DNA of 8,177 nucleotides from Planctomycetota bacterium (GTDB taxonomy: Bacteria; Planctomycetota; B15-G4). Positions 1-5,318 of the stretch are shown here, one piece after another. The first letter of the stretch is position 1, and each line of letters starts with the position of its first letter. A program made the translations under genes and the position numbers. The stretch lies in contig QNBX01000181.1 in NCBI GenBank assembly GCA_003644265.1, positions 1 to 8,177 on the forward strand, given 5' to 3'. The notes under the pieces are model-generated. The model ran no database searches, had not been told where the DNA came from, and worked only from the letters and a program-made list of their open reading frames with translations.

Positions 1-82
1 GCTGAAGTCAGGCAGGAGAGGCCCAGGCTGGTTGGTTCGACGAGGCTGGAGGTCCCACGGGGAGCCGGCGAGCCCGGTGCAG

Positions 83-138
83 CGCGGGTTGGCAGTCGCC
101 GGGACGCGGTGGGGGGGGGGCTTTGTATTTCCTATCCG
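83..138 (+). repeat. Poly-G dispersed repeat, copy 1
   Basis: A run of ten G (111-120) is followed by CTTTGTATTTCCTATCCG. The inverse of 7899-7952 carries the same arrangement: GTCGCC, nine bases, then GTGGGGGGG and CTTTGTA. The copy at 2516-2555 shares CCGGGA before the G-run and matches 13 of 18 bases after it, ending in TCCTATCCG. The repeat overlaps the first codons of the SUMF1-like reading frame and marks the point where that protein loses family resemblance. The G-run length differs between copies (10, 9, 7), as expected of a slippage-prone tract. Function unknown. Confidence 0.6.
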
Positions 139-851
139 TCCACGACCCGCAGGCCCAGACCAGCGAGGGCCCCGTGCACGAGGTGACGCTGTCGCCCTAC
201 CTGCTGTCGAAGTACGAGATGACGCAGGGCCAATGGGTACGGCTCACCGGGCACAACCCGAGCCAGTTCCAGCGCGTACGCTTCGATACACGCTGGAGCC
301 GCGTGAAGAACCCCTGGAGCCTGTTGCAGCCCGTGGAGCAGGTGTCCTGGGAAGACGGCATGACGGCGACGAAGCGACTGGGCCTGGCGCTCCCCTCGGA
401 GGCGCAATGGGAGCGGGCCTGTCGAGCGGGCTCGGCCACGGCCTGGTGGAGTGGCGATGAGCAAGAGTTGCTCCACGACGTCGCGAACCTGAAGGACGAT
501 TACGCGCAAAAGAACGGGTACGAGATCTGGACCTACTGGGAAGAGTGGCTGGATGATGGATACACGGGTCCCTCCCGTGTGGGGGCGTCGAGACCGAACG
601 CCTTCGGCCTGCATGAAGTCCATGGCAACCTGTGGGAGGCGTGTCTGGATGCCCATGACTCGGCCTTCTACGCGAGGAGCCCAGCCATCGACCCCGTGAA
701 CCGCGAGCTCGACCCCTTCAACCGCGTGCACCGCGGTGGCAGCTTCCTCCACTTGGCCTCCTACGCGCGTTCGGCGTCCCGCTTCTTCAATAAGCCCGAC
801 TTCCCCGACCGCTCCCTGGGACTGCGCCCGGCCAGAGGTCTCACCCCTTAG
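123..851 (+). CDS. SUMF1/FGE-fold protein, 5'-truncated
   Basis: The 242-residue frame belongs to the formylglycine-generating-enzyme sulfatase (SUMF1) fold. Visible landmarks are GPVHEVTLSPYLLSKYEMTQ (16-35), LPSEAQWERACRAG (90-103), NAFGLHEVHGNLWE (159-172), RVHRGGSF (201-208) and a C-terminal LGLRPARG (232-239). True FGE has RGGSxxC followed five residues later by a second Cys; here those positions are H210 and A215, so formylglycine generation is unlikely. Family members usually begin with a segment ending in a G-x-F-x-MG motif. That segment is absent in all three frames upstream, where a poly-G repeat lies instead. The only start in frame is TTG with no Shine-Dalgarno. The stop is TAG. 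I read it as the remnant of a longer secreted or surface protein that lost its 5' end, or as a misassembly at the G-run. Confidence 0.75.
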   Translation: MYFLSVHDPQAQTSEGPVHEVTLSPYLLSKYEMTQGQWVRLTGHNPSQFQRVRFDTRWSRVKNPWSLLQPVEQVSWEDGMTATKRLGLALPSEAQWERACRAGSATAWWSGDEQELLHDVANLKDDYAQKNGYEIWTYWEEWLDDGYTGPSRVGASRPNAFGLHEVHGNLWEACLDAHDSAFYARSPAIDPVNRELDPFNRVHRGGSFLHLASYARSASRFFNKPDFPDRSLGLRPARGLTP

Positions 852-915
852 CGCTCGCGAAGTCGGAGCGAGACTCCTGCGCCTCCCGCAAAGTCCATCC
901 GCTCTATCCAGCATG

Positions 916-970
916 GACTCACCCCCCGCTCGGGCCGAGGGCGCTCCGTGGCGAAGTGGTGAGTCGCCAC
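916..970 (+). promoter_or_regulatory. Two mutually exclusive hairpins after the SUMF1-like gene
   Basis: GACTCACC (916-923) is perfectly complementary to GGTGAGTC (958-965). GTGGCGA (948-954) is perfectly complementary to TCGCCAC (964-970). The two stems share bases 964-965, so only one can form at a time, as in terminator/antiterminator or attenuator leaders. A small CTCGG/CCGAG stem (929-939) lies inside the first. No U-run follows, so an intrinsic terminator is not clear. Stems of this size also arise by chance in G+C-rich DNA. Confidence 0.3.
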
Positions 971-991
971 CCGCCCGCAGGCTCGCACCTA

Positions 992-1033
992 GACTGGCTG
1001 TCAGTCCGTCAGGCTCGTCATCGTCAGCGAGCC
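992..1033 (+). other. Two small hairpins in the leader of the beta-propeller gene
   Basis: GACTG (992-996) pairs with CAGTC (1002-1006) across a 5-nt loop. GGCTCG (1012-1017) pairs with CGAGCC (1028-1033) across a 10-nt loop. They lie 70-110 nt ahead of the start codon at 1103. They may be transcript structure or protein-binding sites, but the size is within chance for this base composition. Confidence 0.25.
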
Positions 1034-1090
1034 CACCGATGGGGCCTCGTCCCCGGCGGCTCGCGAGACACCGGCCGACTCATCGCCATC

Positions 1091-1096
1091 AGGAGA
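1091..1096 (+). promoter_or_regulatory. Shine-Dalgarno AGGAGA for the beta-propeller gene
   Basis: AGGAGA lies 6 nt before ATG 1103. Together with the signal peptide that begins at that ATG, it fixes the start there rather than at the in-frame GTG at 956. Confidence 0.8.
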
Positions 1097-1102
1097 GAAC
1101 AT

Positions 1103-2266
1103 ATGGTCACGTGCAGCGCCCGGAACCTCGCCCTCGCGGGGCTGCTGTTCGCCCGAGCGGCGTCGGCCCAGCAGGCAGGGCTCGAGTCCACTCCGCTCTC
1201 GGGACCGCGCCTGATCGCCTTGACGACGGACGACGCCGTGATCGGCGCCGCGATCGAGGTCAGCGGTCGCGGAGCGGCGACCCTGACGGCGCTCGGGCCC
1301 ACCAACGGCGCGCGCCACCTGCGCCGCTTCGGCCAGCAGGTCTTCGCCGTCCACCGCGATGCGGGCACCATCCTGCGGCTGCCCTTGGACGGCGACGCCT
1401 CACAACTCTACGACCTGGGATCCACGTCCGAGCCCATGGACGTGCTGGTCGCCGGCCCGACGCCCGGCCCGACGCCCGGTCTGGGTGAGGCCTGGGTGAC
1501 ACGGCGTCACGACCCCCGGTTGTTGCTCGTCGACCTCGAGAGCGGCGTGGCCACCGACTCCGTCGACCTCTCCCCCGTTGGAGGCGGTTCGACGATCTCG
1601 CTGGGCACCATGGCGCGTCACGGGTCGCGGCTGTTCGTGCAAGTGCGCATCTCCGACACCAACGCGGCCACGGGAGGCGACGACGGCGGCGTGCTGGCGG
1701 TGGTCGACCTCGATCAAGGCGTGTTGCTCGACGTCGACGGCCAGACGCCGGGCGTGCAGGGCGTCGCGCTGCAGGGCGCCCCACCACGATTCAAGATGCA
1801 GATCGTGGGAGAGACCCTCTTCGTCAGCACGACCGACAGCACGAACGACGTGCGCGGCGGCATCGAGCGCGTCGATCTCACCACGCTGACCTCGACCGGA
1901 TACGCGGTGAGCGAGGCCAACGGCCACTCCGACATGGGTGGCTTCGTCATGCTCGACGAGGACCGCGGCTACTACGTCTTCCACACCGACCTGCTCACCT
2001 CGACACACCTGGTGTCCTTCACCAGCTCGGGAGGCCCCGAGCCCGGGAGCCTGATCGATCTGCTGGGCGACACCGTGGACGTGCTCGTCCATGACCCAGC
2101 GCGCGGGCGCGTATACCTCCCCAGCGGCGGCGCGTTCAGCGGGCACGGGCTGTATGCATTCAGCACCGAGACCAACGCGCAGCTGGGCCCGCCGCTCGAC
2201 ACGCGGCTGCGGCCGTTCGACGTGGTGTTCGTGAACGCGCTGTTGCCGTCCCAGCCCGGTTCCTGA
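1103..2266 (+). CDS. Secreted YncE-like beta-propeller protein
   Basis: The 387-residue product starts with a signal peptide: hydrophobic residues 8-18, then ASA (20-22) as a likely cleavage site before QQAG. The mature part reads as repeated beta-propeller blades with the 'value shown, value stored, D-x-x-x-G' pattern: residues 128-148 (EAWV...LLLVDLESG), 196-206 (GVLAVVDLDQG), 252-262 (GGIERVDLTTL), and 325-357 (VLVHDPARGRVYLPSGG, then GLYAFSTET). This matches secreted seven-bladed YncE/NHL-type propellers, which usually bind ligands or proteins and have no catalytic signature. A proline-rich GPTPGPTPG linker (118-126) sits between blades. Unlike the two downstream genes it lacks a PFKGG C-terminal module. 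It stands alone, 251 bp from the previous gene and 393 bp from the next. The specific ligand cannot be inferred. Confidence 0.8.
   Translation: MVTCSARNLALAGLLFARAASAQQAGLESTPLSGPRLIALTTDDAVIGAAIEVSGRGAATLTALGPTNGARHLRRFGQQVFAVHRDAGTILRLPLDGDASQLYDLGSTSEPMDVLVAGPTPGPTPGLGEAWVTRRHDPRLLLVDLESGVATDSVDLSPVGGGSTISLGTMARHGSRLFVQVRISDTNAATGGDDGGVLAVVDLDQGVLLDVDGQTPGVQGVALQGAPPRFKMQIVGETLFVSTTDSTNDVRGGIERVDLTTLTSTGYAVSEANGHSDMGGFVMLDEDRGYYVFHTDLLTSTHLVSFTSSGGPEPGSLIDLLGDTVDVLVHDPARGRVYLPSGGAFSGHGLYAFSTETNAQLGPPLDTRLRPFDVVFVNALLPSQPGS
1454..1477 (+). repeat. Perfect 12-bp tandem duplication inside the propeller gene
   Basis: GGCCCGACGCCC occurs twice head to tail (1454-1465 and 1466-1477), encoding the doubled GPTP in the linker. 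It keeps frame and looks like a recent slippage duplication in a surface loop between blades. Confidence 0.85.
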
Positions 2267-2279
2267 AACGAGGTCGTGG

Positions 2280-2312
2280 CGCCTCAGCCCGGCGCGCCAG
2301 CCTACTGAGGCG
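2280..2312 (+). terminator. Possible terminator hairpin after the beta-propeller gene
   Basis: CGCCTCAG (2280-2287) pairs perfectly with CTGAGGCG (2305-2312), 14 nt after the TGA stop. The 17-nt loop contains the palindrome GGCGCGCC (2291-2298). No U-run follows, so this may be a transcript 3'-end structure rather than a classical intrinsic terminator. Confidence 0.4.
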
Positions 2313-2336
2313 ACGCCCCGGACGACCCCGCCCTCG

Positions 2337-2356
2337 AGCGCGCGATAGCGAACGGG
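2337..2356 (+). repeat. GCGAAC-family repeat, short copy
   Basis: AGCGC, a short spacer, then AGCGAACGGG matches the core of the longer copy at 4795-4816 with a spacer two bases shorter. Alone this match would be weak. It gains support from lying near other repeat blocks that also recur in the 4397-5324 gap. Confidence 0.35.
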
Positions 2357-2405
2357 AGCTCGATCAGGCACAGCAGCAGCGTCCGCACTCCGCCTTGCGC
2401 CCTAT

Positions 2406-2492
2406 ACCTAACGGCCGCCGAAGCCTACCGACGCGGCACCCGCATGCACTCGTCGCGATCGCCAGCCCGTGGTAGGTTCGGTCAAGTTGCAT
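2406..2492 (+). repeat. attC-like imperfect palindrome (candidate recombination site)
   Basis: CCGAA-G-CCTACC (2418-2429) pairs with GGTAGGTTCGG (2471-2481): eleven base pairs with a single bulged G (2423). Outside it lies ACCTAAC (2406-2412), which fits the integron R'' consensus RYYYAAC, five bases from the stem. GTTGCAT (2486-2492) lies four bases beyond the other arm and differs from the R' consensus GTTRRRY at one position. A bulged base in the L'' arm and these spacings are hallmarks of attC sites. Against this, the outer boxes do not pair fully with each other and no integrase gene is present. It may instead be an unrelated structured repeat. Confidence 0.35.
2411..2443 (+). repeat. 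33-bp leader repeat block, copy 1
   Basis: It matches 5156-5188 at 26 of 33 positions without gaps, sharing GGCCG, GAAGCCT, CCGA and GCGGC. Most differences are transitions, as expected of a decayed old repeat. It forms the left arm of the attC-like fold. Confidence 0.55.
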
Positions 2493-2493
2493 G
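2441..2493 (+). repeat. 53-bp leader repeat block, copy 1
   Basis: It matches 4932-4984 at about 41 of 53 positions without gaps, including CGTCGCG, CCAGC, CGTGGT, GGTTCGG and GTTGC. It forms the right arm of the attC-like fold. It includes the 8-bp palindrome GCGATCGC (2455-2462), which is not conserved in the other copy. Confidence 0.6.
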
Positions 2494-2496
2494 TTC

Positions 2497-2520
2497 AAAA
2501 GCCCGGATCAAATCTCCGGG
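2497..2520 (-). terminator. Weak terminator-like hairpin reading leftward
   Basis: CCCGGA (2502-2507) pairs with TCCGGG (2515-2520) around the 7-nt loop 2508-2514. Read on the minus strand the stem is followed by GCTTTTGAAC, a short U-run. No minus-strand gene ends here, so it may be a remnant or part of the adjacent poly-G repeat. Confidence 0.25.
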
Positions 2521-2555
2521 AAGGAACTGGGGGGGGGACTTGCTTCTCCTATCCG
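2516..2555 (+). repeat. Poly-G dispersed repeat, copy 2
   Basis: CCGGGA, then seven bases and a run of nine G (2529-2537), then ACTTGCTTCTCCTATCCG. After the G-run, 13 of 18 bases match the copy at 83-138, ending in the same TCCTATCCG. It sits about 105 bp ahead of the 2660 start codon. Confidence 0.55.
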
Positions 2556-2563
2556 CATGTTCA

Positions 2564-2631
2564 GGTCCGCTGGACACGCGTCAGCGGGCCGGACGGATCG
2601 CGCATCTGCGCACACACTGGCAGCTGCCAGT
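2564..2631 (+). promoter_or_regulatory. Palindrome-rich leader of the 2660 gene
   Basis: Three symmetrical elements follow one another. GGTCCGCTG (2564-2572) pairs with CAGCGGGCC (2582-2590), nine pairs including one G-U. GCGCA-TC-TGCGC spans 2600-2611. ACTGGCAGCTGCCAGT (2616-2631) is a perfect 16-bp palindrome ending 16 nt before the Shine-Dalgarno. The last could be the operator of a dimeric regulator. The series could also be RNA structure controlling translation. No regulator gene is in the window to link to it. Confidence 0.45.
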
Positions 2632-2647
2632 CGCGCCCGACTTACTT

Positions 2648-2653
2648 GAGGAG
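2648..2653 (+). promoter_or_regulatory. Shine-Dalgarno GAGGAG for the 2660 gene
   Basis: GAGGAG lies 6 nt before ATG 2660, which opens directly into a signal peptide. It selects this start over the upstream in-frame ATG at 2444. Confidence 0.8.
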
Positions 2654-2659
2654 CTTGTC

Positions 2660-4396
2660 ATGTCCCTTGGCCGCCTGATCATCAGTGTTCTCGGAAGCGT
2701 CAGTCTGCTCGCGACTCCCGTCGCAGCCCAGGTCCAGTCAGTCTTCGGCCTCGATCACCACGCCGTGGGGCAGGCCGTGCTCGGTACGTCCGGCGGCGGC
2801 CTCACCATCTCGAACATCGGCAGCAGCGGTAAGGACGGCGTGAGCATCGACCCGGATGGCGCCAAGTTCCTGGACTTCGATCGACAACTGCCCGACCCGG
2901 CCACGCTGCCGTCATCGACGCACTACTCCGCGGGGTATGCGAACTGCCAGGGCGCTCTCGTGTTCGCCGTGCGGGCGCAGCCGGCCCCGGGTGGAGCCGG
3001 CTGGAGCTACGTCCTGGAGCAGGCGCCGTCGTGGGTGCAGGGCGTGCGCGTGCTGGCGTTCGACAAGGAGGGCAACGAGGTGGCCTCCGCCGACCTGCCG
3101 GCCACACCCGGCACGACCCTGTACACGCTGGGCGACCCGGGCACGCCCGTGTCGAGCCGGATCGCCGGCTTCGAGGCCAGCGAGACCGACCCGACGGTGT
3201 GGTGTACGTTCAGCGAAGTGCCCGTGTCCGTGACGATCCCGGGCCAGGGGCCCGTACGGGCCATCCACAATGAGAGCGTATTCCTCGGCACGCCGCCCGC
3301 CGGCGCCGGCCTGTGCCAGGTGGAGCTCACGGGAACGTCCGTGGCCGCGACCGGCTTCAGCCTCAGCGACGAGGCCCTTGGCGTGTTCGGCCACGCCCAC
3401 CGCGCGGAAGGCGACGCGAAGTTCCAGTACGACTACGTCATCGACACCCTGAACGTGTCCAACATCGGCAGCAGCGGCCAGGACGGTGTGAGCATCACGC
3501 CGCCGTGGCAGATGCCTGCGGGAACCCCGCCGACGTTCCAGGAGGTGTCCGGCCTGGGTGTCGAGTTCGAGTCGTTCGGCATGCCCGCGTCGAGCGGTCT
3601 CTCGGTGTCCTTCGACGGCGGCGACGCGGGCCTGCGCGGTCTCATGTTCGAGCGCGTCGGCTCCCAGATCCAGACGAGCGTCGTGGGCTTCTCCGGCCCC
3701 AGGTCCGTGCAGGTGCTGTCCGGTGGAGCGGTCGTAGGTCAGCAGGTCCTGGGGGTCGACAACATCGCGCTCGGACAGATGCCGCCCGCCAACGCCGAGC
3801 TGCTCGGCAGCGTCGTCACGACGCAGACGGGGCCCAGCCACGGCGTGCAGGCGCGCTTCCCGCCGGGGAGCGTGTTCGACATCGGCGGACAGATCCTCAC
3901 GGGTGACACCTTGCGCGTGCTGGCGTTGGCCTCGATGGGCCCGCTCTATCCGGCGGGCTGGGAGATGCAGATCCTCGCCCACGGCATCCCCGCGCTGACC
4001 ATCAAGGCAGAGCCCGTCGTGGAGACGCCCTGGCAGGACCTGGGCTTCGCCCTGGCCGGGTCCGTCGGCGAGCCGCAGCTGACCGGCCACGGGCTGCCGC
4101 AGGCGAACAGCATCATCGCCGTCGAGCTGGACGGCGGACGGGCGTCCGCCTTCAGCATCCTGTTCGTCTCGTTCTCGTCGACGCCCACGCCGTTCAAGGG
4201 CGGCACGCTGGTCACGGTGCCGGTGGGCCTCTCGGTGCCGCTGACCACCGATCCCCTCGGCGAGCTGTCGCTGAGCGCGGCCTGGCCGGCGGGCCTGCCG
4301 GTGGGTGCGCCGGTGTTCTGGCAAGTCGGCATCGCCGACGGGGGCGCGCCCGCGGGCGCGGCGCTCAGCAACGCGCTGCAGATGACGACGCTCTGA
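2660..4396 (+). CDS. Secreted protein of unknown function with PFKGG C-terminal module
   Basis: The 578-residue product starts with a signal peptide: hydrophobic residues 6-18, then VAA (21-23) before QVQS. I do not recognise the body as a named family. A segment SNIGSSGKDGVSI (51-63) returns as SNIGSSGQDGVSI (267-279), suggesting two related domains of roughly 215 residues, or a diverged duplication. Both halves look beta-rich, with many Gly, Val, Ser and Thr. The last 120 residues form a module that begins PWQDLGFALAG (457-467), passes through PFKGG (511-515) and WPAGLPVGAP, and ends near ALSNAL. The FG-GAP protein downstream ends with the same pattern. I infer a beta-sandwich surface or sorting domain. 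No catalytic motif is apparent. A strong hairpin overlaps the stop codon. Confidence 0.8.
   Translation: MSLGRLIISVLGSVSLLATPVAAQVQSVFGLDHHAVGQAVLGTSGGGLTISNIGSSGKDGVSIDPDGAKFLDFDRQLPDPATLPSSTHYSAGYANCQGALVFAVRAQPAPGGAGWSYVLEQAPSWVQGVRVLAFDKEGNEVASADLPATPGTTLYTLGDPGTPVSSRIAGFEASETDPTVWCTFSEVPVSVTIPGQGPVRAIHNESVFLGTPPAGAGLCQVELTGTSVAATGFSLSDEALGVFGHAHRAEGDAKFQYDYVIDTLNVSNIGSSGQDGVSITPPWQMPAGTPPTFQEVSGLGVEFESFGMPASSGLSVSFDGGDAGLRGLMFERVGSQIQTSVVGFSGPRSVQVLSGGAVVGQQVLGVDNIALGQMPPANAELLGSVVTTQTGPSHGVQARFPPGSVFDIGGQILTGDTLRVLALASMGPLYPAGWEMQILAHGIPALTIKAEPVVETPWQDLGFALAGSVGEPQLTGHGLPQANSIIAVELDGGRASAFSILFVSFSSTPTPFKGGTLVTVPVGLSVPLTTDPLGELSLSAAWPAGLPVGAPVFWQVGIADGGAPAGAALSNALQMTTL
2807..2848 (+). 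repeat. Intragenic duplication, first copy (second at 3455-3496)
   Basis: These 42 bases match 3455-3496 at 36 of 42 positions. They encode the paired SNIGSSG[KQ]DGVSI segments 648 bp apart, in frame. The high nucleotide identity against poorly matching surroundings suggests selection on this turn-rich motif or partial gene conversion. Confidence 0.7.
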
Positions 4397-4419
4397 GGGC
4401 GCGGCCTCGCCGTCAGAGC
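4390..4419 (+). terminator. Strong hairpin overlapping the stop of the 2660 gene
   Basis: GCTCTGA (4390-4396) pairs with TCAGAGC (4413-4419), and inside it GGCG (4398-4401) pairs with CGCC (4408-4411), with one G-G mismatch and a 6-nt loop. The stem starts at the stop codon and is followed by a moderately T-rich stretch (GTTGTTCT, 4426-4433). It is the best terminator candidate in the window, though the U-tract is interrupted. Confidence 0.55.
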
Positions 4420-4427
4420 CCAGTGTT

Positions 4428-4448
4428 GTTCTCGGAGAACGTGTTCTC
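4428..4448. other. Interlocked palindromes GTTCTC-G-GAGAAC-GT-GTTCTC
   Basis: The central GAGAAC (4435-4440) can pair with either the left GTTCTC (4428-4433) or the right GTTCTC (4443-4448). Such overlapping symmetry suits a protein-binding site or a switch-like RNA element just after the terminator candidate. The spacing does not match the GAAC-N4-GTTC type of LexA box. Confidence 0.4.
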
Positions 4449-4605
4449 GTCCGCGTCGACGAGCGCGTGTCCCCTGTGCCTCCCGGAAACCCGATCTGCC
4501 TTGCACGGTATGGACTTACGGCGCCGTAGCGCTTGCCGGCAGAGCCACCTCACCAACCAACGAGGCCCACTTCCTTGCCTCAAGGCCGCTACCTCGGCTG
4601 ACGTT

Positions 4606-4697
4606 CATCAACCAAACGACACTCTAGTGATGAGATTCGCAGGGCCGCAGAGCCAGATCGGGCACCGTCGACCGTCCGGCGGGCGGGCTGGTTGATG
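4606..4697. repeat. Perfect 9-bp inverted repeat, arms 74 nt apart
   Basis: CATCAACCA (4606-4614) is the exact complement of TGGTTGATG (4689-4697). It could close a 92-nt stem-loop just before the GCGAAC repeat. I found no attC-type inner boxes inside it. Confidence 0.35.
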
Positions 4698-4721
4698 GGC
4701 CTCGCCCGACCCCGCCGCACA

Positions 4722-4816
4722 GGCGCCCCCGTACGTGACCTGCGCCCATCACAGAGCCACCTGGTCGCACCTCCCGCGCTAGGTGATTCACCAAAGCGCA
4801 CTGAAAAGCGAACGGG
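4722..4816 (+). repeat. GCGAAC-family dispersed repeat, long copy A
   Basis: Bases 4752-4813 align without gaps to 8116-8177 at 49 of 62 positions. They share a perfect CCAAAGCGCACTGAA block followed by AGCGAAC. With a short gap the match extends left to an identical GGCGCCCCCGT (4722-4732 and 8097-8107). The indel would break any reading frame, so the repeat is probably non-coding. GAAAAGCGAAC recurs at 4860-4870, 57 bp after its first occurrence. Confidence 0.7.
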
Positions 4817-4864
4817 CTCTCTTTCGCATCTCCGTGCGCTCCGGTGTCGGGTCGATACGGAAAA

Positions 4865-4884
4865 GCGAACTCTGTTCGGTTCGC
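4865..4884. other. Hairpin GCGAAC/GTTCGC
   Basis: GCGAAC (4865-4870) pairs with GTTCGC (4879-4884) around an 8-nt loop. It sits in the second occurrence of the AAAAGCGAAC motif, so the motif of the neighbouring repeat is here part of a stem. Confidence 0.4.
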
Positions 4885-4931
4885 ATTCAGGTGTGCGGTG
4901 GACACCGGGGAGGACTCGAACCTGGGCGGAT

Positions 4932-4984
4932 CGCAGGCGCCCGTCGCGGCCCCCAGCGCGTGGTCGGTTCGGTTTGGTTGCTTG
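4932..4984 (+). repeat. 53-bp leader repeat block, copy 2
   Basis: It matches 2441-2493 at about 41 of 53 positions. GGTTCGG (4966-4972), a 4-nt spacer and GTTGCTT (4977-4983) correspond to the right arm of the attC-like fold. CGAACC (4917-4922) could serve as its left partner with six pairs and no bulge. Confidence 0.6.
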
Positions 4985-5155
4985 AGCCTTCCTCTACCCC
5001 ACAGGAGTGGCCCCTCCTCCATGACGGCCTGTCGGTCGAGTTTCCGTTGCGCGTGATGGCGACCAACTCCGCGACTACCTGCGGAGCCTGAGTGGAGTGT
5101 CACCTATGGGCACGCGACGGAGGCACCAGCGTCGCCAGCTTCTCGATGAACGTCA

Positions 5156-5188
5156 GCGGCCGTTGAAGCCTGCCGATGCGGCGCCCTC
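5156..5188 (+). repeat. 33-bp leader repeat block, copy 2
   Basis: It matches 2411-2443 at 26 of 33 positions. Here the block lies 171 bp after the 53-bp block, whereas upstream of the 2660 gene it comes directly before it. No convincing pairing partner for its GAAGCCTGCC arm is visible downstream. Confidence 0.55.
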
Positions 5189-5281
5189 TCGTTACGGCGA
5201 CTCAGGCGAGCGCTACATCTGACGCACCCTGAGAAGATGCCGAGAGCGCCGCTGGCCATCACCCTGACTCCCCCAGCAACG

Positions 5282-5299
5282 CGCGAATTGCAACTCGCG
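5282..5299. promoter_or_regulatory. Inverted repeat CGCGA-N8-TCGCG before the FG-GAP gene
   Basis: CGCGA (5282-5286) and TCGCG (5295-5299) flank 8 bases and end 12 nt before the Shine-Dalgarno. The size and place fit an operator or a small leader hairpin, but chance cannot be excluded. Confidence 0.3.
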
Positions 5300-5311
5300 A
5301 CCTCATGAATT

Positions 5312-5318
5312 GGAGAAG
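5312..5318 (+). promoter_or_regulatory. Shine-Dalgarno GGAGAAG for the FG-GAP gene
   Basis: GGAGAAG lies 6 nt before ATG 5325. It favours that start over the in-frame TTG at 5310, which overlaps the site itself, and over the ATG at 5355, which has no ribosome site. Confidence 0.75.

Larger units (their letters stand above)
2267..2659. other. 393-bp repeat-rich gap, no gene seen
   Basis: I see no credible gene here. In order it holds a hairpin (2280-2312), a short GCGAAC-family match (2337-2356), an attC-like fold built from two repeat blocks (2406-2492), a small hairpin followed by a G9 tract repeat (2502-2555), and a palindrome-rich leader (2564-2631) ending in a Shine-Dalgarno. A frame open from 2444 runs in phase into the downstream gene, but it crosses the repeats and looks non-coding. 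No convincing -35/-10 pair was recognised. Confidence 0.6.

Noticed and set aside
32..460. 142-residue frame overlapping the SUMF1-like gene
   Set aside because: It is Arg/Gly/Pro/Ala-rich, has no domain, and lies in the wrong phase of a recognisable protein.
956..1102. Upstream extension of the beta-propeller gene to GTG 956
   Set aside because: It would bury the signal peptide behind 49 Arg-rich residues. ATG 1103 has a clear AGGAGA and opens the signal sequence.
2502..2520. T-arm-like GATCAAATC with flanking stem
   Set aside because: The flanks do not make the rest of a cloverleaf and no CCA end follows. It is a simple hairpin.
2444..2659. Upstream extension of the 2660 gene to ATG 2444
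   Set aside because: It runs through two repeat families and a G9 tract, lacks a ribosome site, and hides the signal peptide.
2912..4324. Long minus-strand frame opposite the 2660 gene
   Set aside because: It is a G+C-driven antisense shadow, very rich in Arg, His and Ala, with no motif. The + strand protein has a signal peptide and conserved module.
4896..4930. tRNA 3'-end look-alike on the minus strand (GGTTCGAGTCC then a CCA)
   Set aside because: The T-stem has two mismatches, the acceptor spacing is one base short, and no matching 5' acceptor or anticodon arm lies upstream.
4624..5103. 159-residue minus-strand frame in the large gap
   Set aside because: It crosses the GCGAAC and 53-bp repeats, and the other GCGAAC copy carries an indel that would shift its frame. 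No ribosome site or domain was seen.
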